A program made the translations under genes and the position numbers. 18,459 nt of DNA from an uncultured Bacteroidales bacterium (GTDB lineage: Bacteria; Bacteroidota; Bacteroidia; Bacteroidales; UBA932): assembly GCA_900544815.1 (NCBI GenBank), contig UQWT01000043.1, forward strand, positions 1 through 18,459, in the 5' to 3' direction. Shown in pieces: positions 16,558-18,459 of this stretch (position 1 is its first letter; each line of letters begins with the position of its first letter). The notes under the pieces are model-generated. The model did no database searches and was not told the DNA's origin. It worked only from the letters and a program-made list of their open reading frames with translations.

Positions 16558-17223
16558 ATGTGTAAAACAATCAAAGAACTACCTCCTATGGAAAGTTTAA
16601 CAAAAGATTGTGTTATATTCGCAGGTGCTTTGGGTAAAAGCATAGTTTATGACAAATATAAGCTGTCAACCATGCAAAAGGACTGCGAGAATACACTCAA
16701 CATAAAAAAAAGAGAAGCTTTTGAGCAGCTGTACAACGTGCACCATAAAAAGATTATCTATTTTGCACACTGTTACATAGATGATTGGGAGGAGGCACGC
16801 AACATTGCTCACGATGTTTTTGTCTCACTGTGGAAAAGAAGGGAGACAGTGGATTTTGATGCCAATCTGTTACCCTTTTTGTACACCTGTACCAAGAACA
16901 GTTGTCTAAACTATCTGCGAAAGCAAAACTATTCAAAACAATATTCACAATACACGGTAAAGCAGAAAACAGATTACCTCAACAGGGTAGCGTTGGAGAA
17001 TACCAACTCCTTAGACATATACAATACAGATGTTGAACAGATATTTCTAAAGGGCATAAACAAGATGAAGCCAAAGGTTAGGCATACCTTTCTGCTCAGC
17101 CGTATAAAAGGGGTAAAGAATAAACAGATAGCTGTTATAGAAGGCATTACAGAGAGTGCTGTTGAGGCCAGGATAAGTTCGGCATTAAAGGTTATGAGAA
17201 AACTGCTCAAAGACTATCTATAA
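16558..17223 (+). CDS. ECF-type RNA polymerase sigma factor
   Basis: Directs RNA polymerase to specific promoters, most likely that of the divergent susC operon, under control of the FecR-type protein encoded next. Region 2 spans about 51-123 (REAFEQLYNVHHKKI, then EEARNIAHDVFVSLWKRR and LLPFLYTCTKNSCLNYLRK). A variable linker follows, then region 4 at about 158-217 with a helix-turn-helix (KNKQIAVIEGITESAVEARISSALK). The order and the DVFVSLW and SAVE..ISSAL patterns match Bacteroidota ECF sigmas. At 221 residues it carries about 45-50 extra residues before region 2 compared with the usual 170-190. The ATG at 16558 is preceded by AAGGA 12 bases away; ATG 16588 and ATG 16672 would give more typical lengths but have no ribosome site. 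The anti-sigma gene starts 51 bases downstream. Confidence 0.93.
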   Translation: MCKTIKELPPMESLTKDCVIFAGALGKSIVYDKYKLSTMQKDCENTLNIKKREAFEQLYNVHHKKIIYFAHCYIDDWEEARNIAHDVFVSLWKRRETVDFDANLLPFLYTCTKNSCLNYLRKQNYSKQYSQYTVKQKTDYLNRVALENTNSLDIYNTDVEQIFLKGINKMKPKVRHTFLLSRIKGVKNKQIAVIEGITESAVEARISSALKVMRKLLKDYL

Positions 17224-17274
17224 CATACTTTTTGCATTAATGACAATTATAATTACCGAATTACCAAATAAGAA

Positions 17275-18267
17275 ATGAGAAAATATACACTAATAAAATA
17301 TTTTAAAGGTGAGGCTACCGAGAGCGAGATAGATTCCATTATTGAGTGGATTAACAGCTCACCTCAAAACATGAACTATTTTGCAGAGCAGAAGGCATTA
17401 TATACAGCTCTTGAATCCATTGAATATAACGAAGATGCCAACCAACAGGCAAACAGCATCACTACTAAAAAACTCAATTACACGCCTTTGGCAAAATACA
17501 TAGCCGCGGCAGTTATTGCAACTGTCTGCTTCCTTGCAGGCCACTGGGTTAACAACGGCAATAGCAACAACGATATTCAGCTTGTTGCCGAATCAAAGAC
17601 TTTTGCACCGCTAAAGCACAACCTGTACACGGAAAAAGGTGTTAAAGGTTTTATTACGCTTCCCGACAGTTCCCGTGTTTGGCTTAACTCAGACTCAAGG
17701 ATATCCTACCCCGATGAGTTTACAGGAAATAAGAGAGTTGTAAGTCTGAGCGGAGAGGCTTATTTTGAGGTCACCAAAGATTCCCTGCATCCAATGGTAG
17801 TGCTCACCAACAAGGATTTTACGGTAGAGGTTCTTGGAACCACCTTTAATATAAGAAGCTATGAGAATGATGCCACTGCAGAAACCACCCTTTATACCGG
17901 AAGGATTAAGATGCACTACAAAGACCGTATGAGCAACAGGATACGTACAACAGATTTAAAGCCTAACGATTCTTTTACATACACAAACTCGTCATACACA
18001 CACAAACGAACCATTGCACCAAAGCCGGAGATAAAAAAGGCATGGAAAGAGGGTTTGCTTGTATTTGACAATACACCAATGGAGGATGTTCTTAAACGTC
18101 TTGAAAGATGGCATGGTACAAATTTTATTGTAAACAACGGCAACATATACAACCGCAAACTATCTGCAACATTCACATCTGAATCAATAATACAGATAAT
18201 GGAAATTATACGGATGATTATGCCAATCAGCTACAGCTATGACAATAACACCGTTACAATTGATTAG
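17275..18267 (+). CDS. FecR-family anti-sigma factor / trans-envelope regulator
   Basis: Inner-membrane protein that holds or activates the ECF sigma factor according to a signal from the STN domain of the transporter. The 330 residues divide into a cytosolic anti-sigma domain (1-70, IKYFKGEATESEIDSIIEWI), one transmembrane helix (about 72-91, PLAKYIAAAVIATVCFLAGH), the periplasmic FecR domain (118-196, with FITLPDSSRVWLNSDSRISY, LSGEAYFEVTKD and FTVEVLGTTFNIRSYE) and a C-terminal DUF4974-type domain (256-330, KAWKEGLLVFDNTPMEDVL). The last is STN-like and is the expected docking surface. All domains are intact. It sits 51 bases after the sigma gene, and a hairpin terminator follows 26 bases after its stop, closing a two-gene operon. 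Identity is secure; the pairing with this transporter is inferred from position and domains. Confidence 0.95.
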   Translation: MRKYTLIKYFKGEATESEIDSIIEWINSSPQNMNYFAEQKALYTALESIEYNEDANQQANSITTKKLNYTPLAKYIAAAVIATVCFLAGHWVNNGNSNNDIQLVAESKTFAPLKHNLYTEKGVKGFITLPDSSRVWLNSDSRISYPDEFTGNKRVVSLSGEAYFEVTKDSLHPMVVLTNKDFTVEVLGTTFNIRSYENDATAETTLYTGRIKMHYKDRMSNRIRTTDLKPNDSFTYTNSSYTHKRTIAPKPEIKKAWKEGLLVFDNTPMEDVLKRLERWHGTNFIVNNGNIYNRKLSATFTSESIIQIMEIIRMIMPISYSYDNNTVTID

Positions 18268-18287
18268 TAGTTTATGGTAACAGTATA

Positions 18288-18364
18288 TGACATAAATCGC
18301 GAAATTTTTTTGTTCAACTTTCGCGATTTTTATAGGGACATTTACTGAATATCCCTTTATGTCA
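18288..18364. repeat. Outer inverted repeat enclosing the terminator (three-way-junction potential)
   Basis: TGACATAAA (18288-18296) is the exact complement of TTTATGTCA (18356-18364). Between them lie the ATCGCGAAA stem-loop and a second small hairpin AGGGA/TCCCT (18334-18338 with 18352-18356). The outer arms compete with the last few pairs of the terminator. Confidence 0.55.
18294..18331 (+). terminator. Terminator of the sigma/anti-sigma operon
   Basis: An 11-bp perfect stem AAATCGCGAAA / TTTCGCGATTT (18294-18304 with 18319-18329) encloses a 14-base T-rich loop and is followed by TT. It begins 26 bases after the FecR stop codon. Confidence 0.75.
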
Positions 18365-18365
18365 T

Positions 18366-18442
18366 TTAACACTTTTGGCTTTTTGACCTTCCCTGATTTT
18401 GGTTGACACTTTTAGAGCGGATTAACTAATATGGTTTACACT
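18366..18442 (+). repeat. Three spaced TTNACACT motifs at the window end
   Basis: TTAACACT (18366-18373), TTGACACT (18403-18410) and TTTACACT (18435-18442), spaced 37 and 32 bases, all on the plus strand; the first two extend to ACACTTTT. No gene is seen in 18268-18459. They could be regulator sites for a gene beyond the window or the edge of a mobile element; neither can be shown. Confidence 0.35.
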
Positions 18443-18459
18443 ATCACTGACTGGGTTTA

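Noticed and set aside
1..18459. tRNA, rRNA or CRISPR content
   Set aside because: No cloverleaf-like tRNA sequence, no rRNA-like segment and no regularly spaced identical repeats with unique spacers were seen on reading both strands.

Overview
The window looks like chromosomal DNA of a member of the order Bacteroidales (phylum Bacteroidota). The evidence is a SusC/SusD-type outer-membrane pair with an N-terminal STN domain, a divergent ECF sigma factor and FecR-type anti-sigma pair, TlpA-like thioredoxin proteins with long N-terminal extensions, a fragment of a Bacteroidales-style leucine-rich-repeat protein, moderate AT-richness and mostly weak or absent Shine-Dalgarno sequences. Genus cannot be fixed from sequence alone.

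Region 1 (1-7086, all minus strand) is a housekeeping block. In order of coordinate it holds pgi (cut by the window start), gpsA, rnhA, pdxA, a degenerate leucine-rich-repeat (LRR) fragment behind a strong bidirectional terminator, nfo and recG. pdxA, rnhA and gpsA are closely spaced (30 and 37 bases) and may share a transcript leading into pgi. The LRR fragment between pdxA and nfo looks like debris of an accessory gene inserted among core genes.

Region 2 (7087-7364) is a non-coding stretch between recG and the next operon. It contains an 11-bp repeated motif, a plus-strand lipoprotein signal-peptide remnant broken by a perfect 14-bp tandem duplication, and a 14-bp-stem hairpin that probably terminates the upstream operon.

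Region 3 (7365-16410, minus strand) is a five-gene operon: a TonB-dependent SusC/RagA-like transporter with an STN domain, a SusD/RagB-like surface lipoprotein, and three consecutive TlpA-like thioredoxin-fold proteins. Gaps are 11, 18, 40 and 4 bases. Two of the thioredoxins are tandem paralogues carrying an unusual CxxCC active site. No glycosidase or peptidase lies in the cluster, so the imported ligand is more likely tied to thiol/disulfide or metal chemistry than to polysaccharide breakdown. That is an inference.

Region 4 (16411-18267) is the control unit: a 147-bp divergent regulatory region with a palindrome and a long AT-rich inverted repeat, then an ECF sigma factor and its FecR-type anti-sigma on the plus strand. 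Together with the STN domain of the transporter this forms the classic trans-envelope signalling circuit: transporter occupancy is sensed by FecR, which controls the sigma factor, which probably drives the susC operon. The window ends in 192 bp of non-coding DNA with a hairpin terminator nested in a larger inverted repeat and three spaced TTNACACT motifs.
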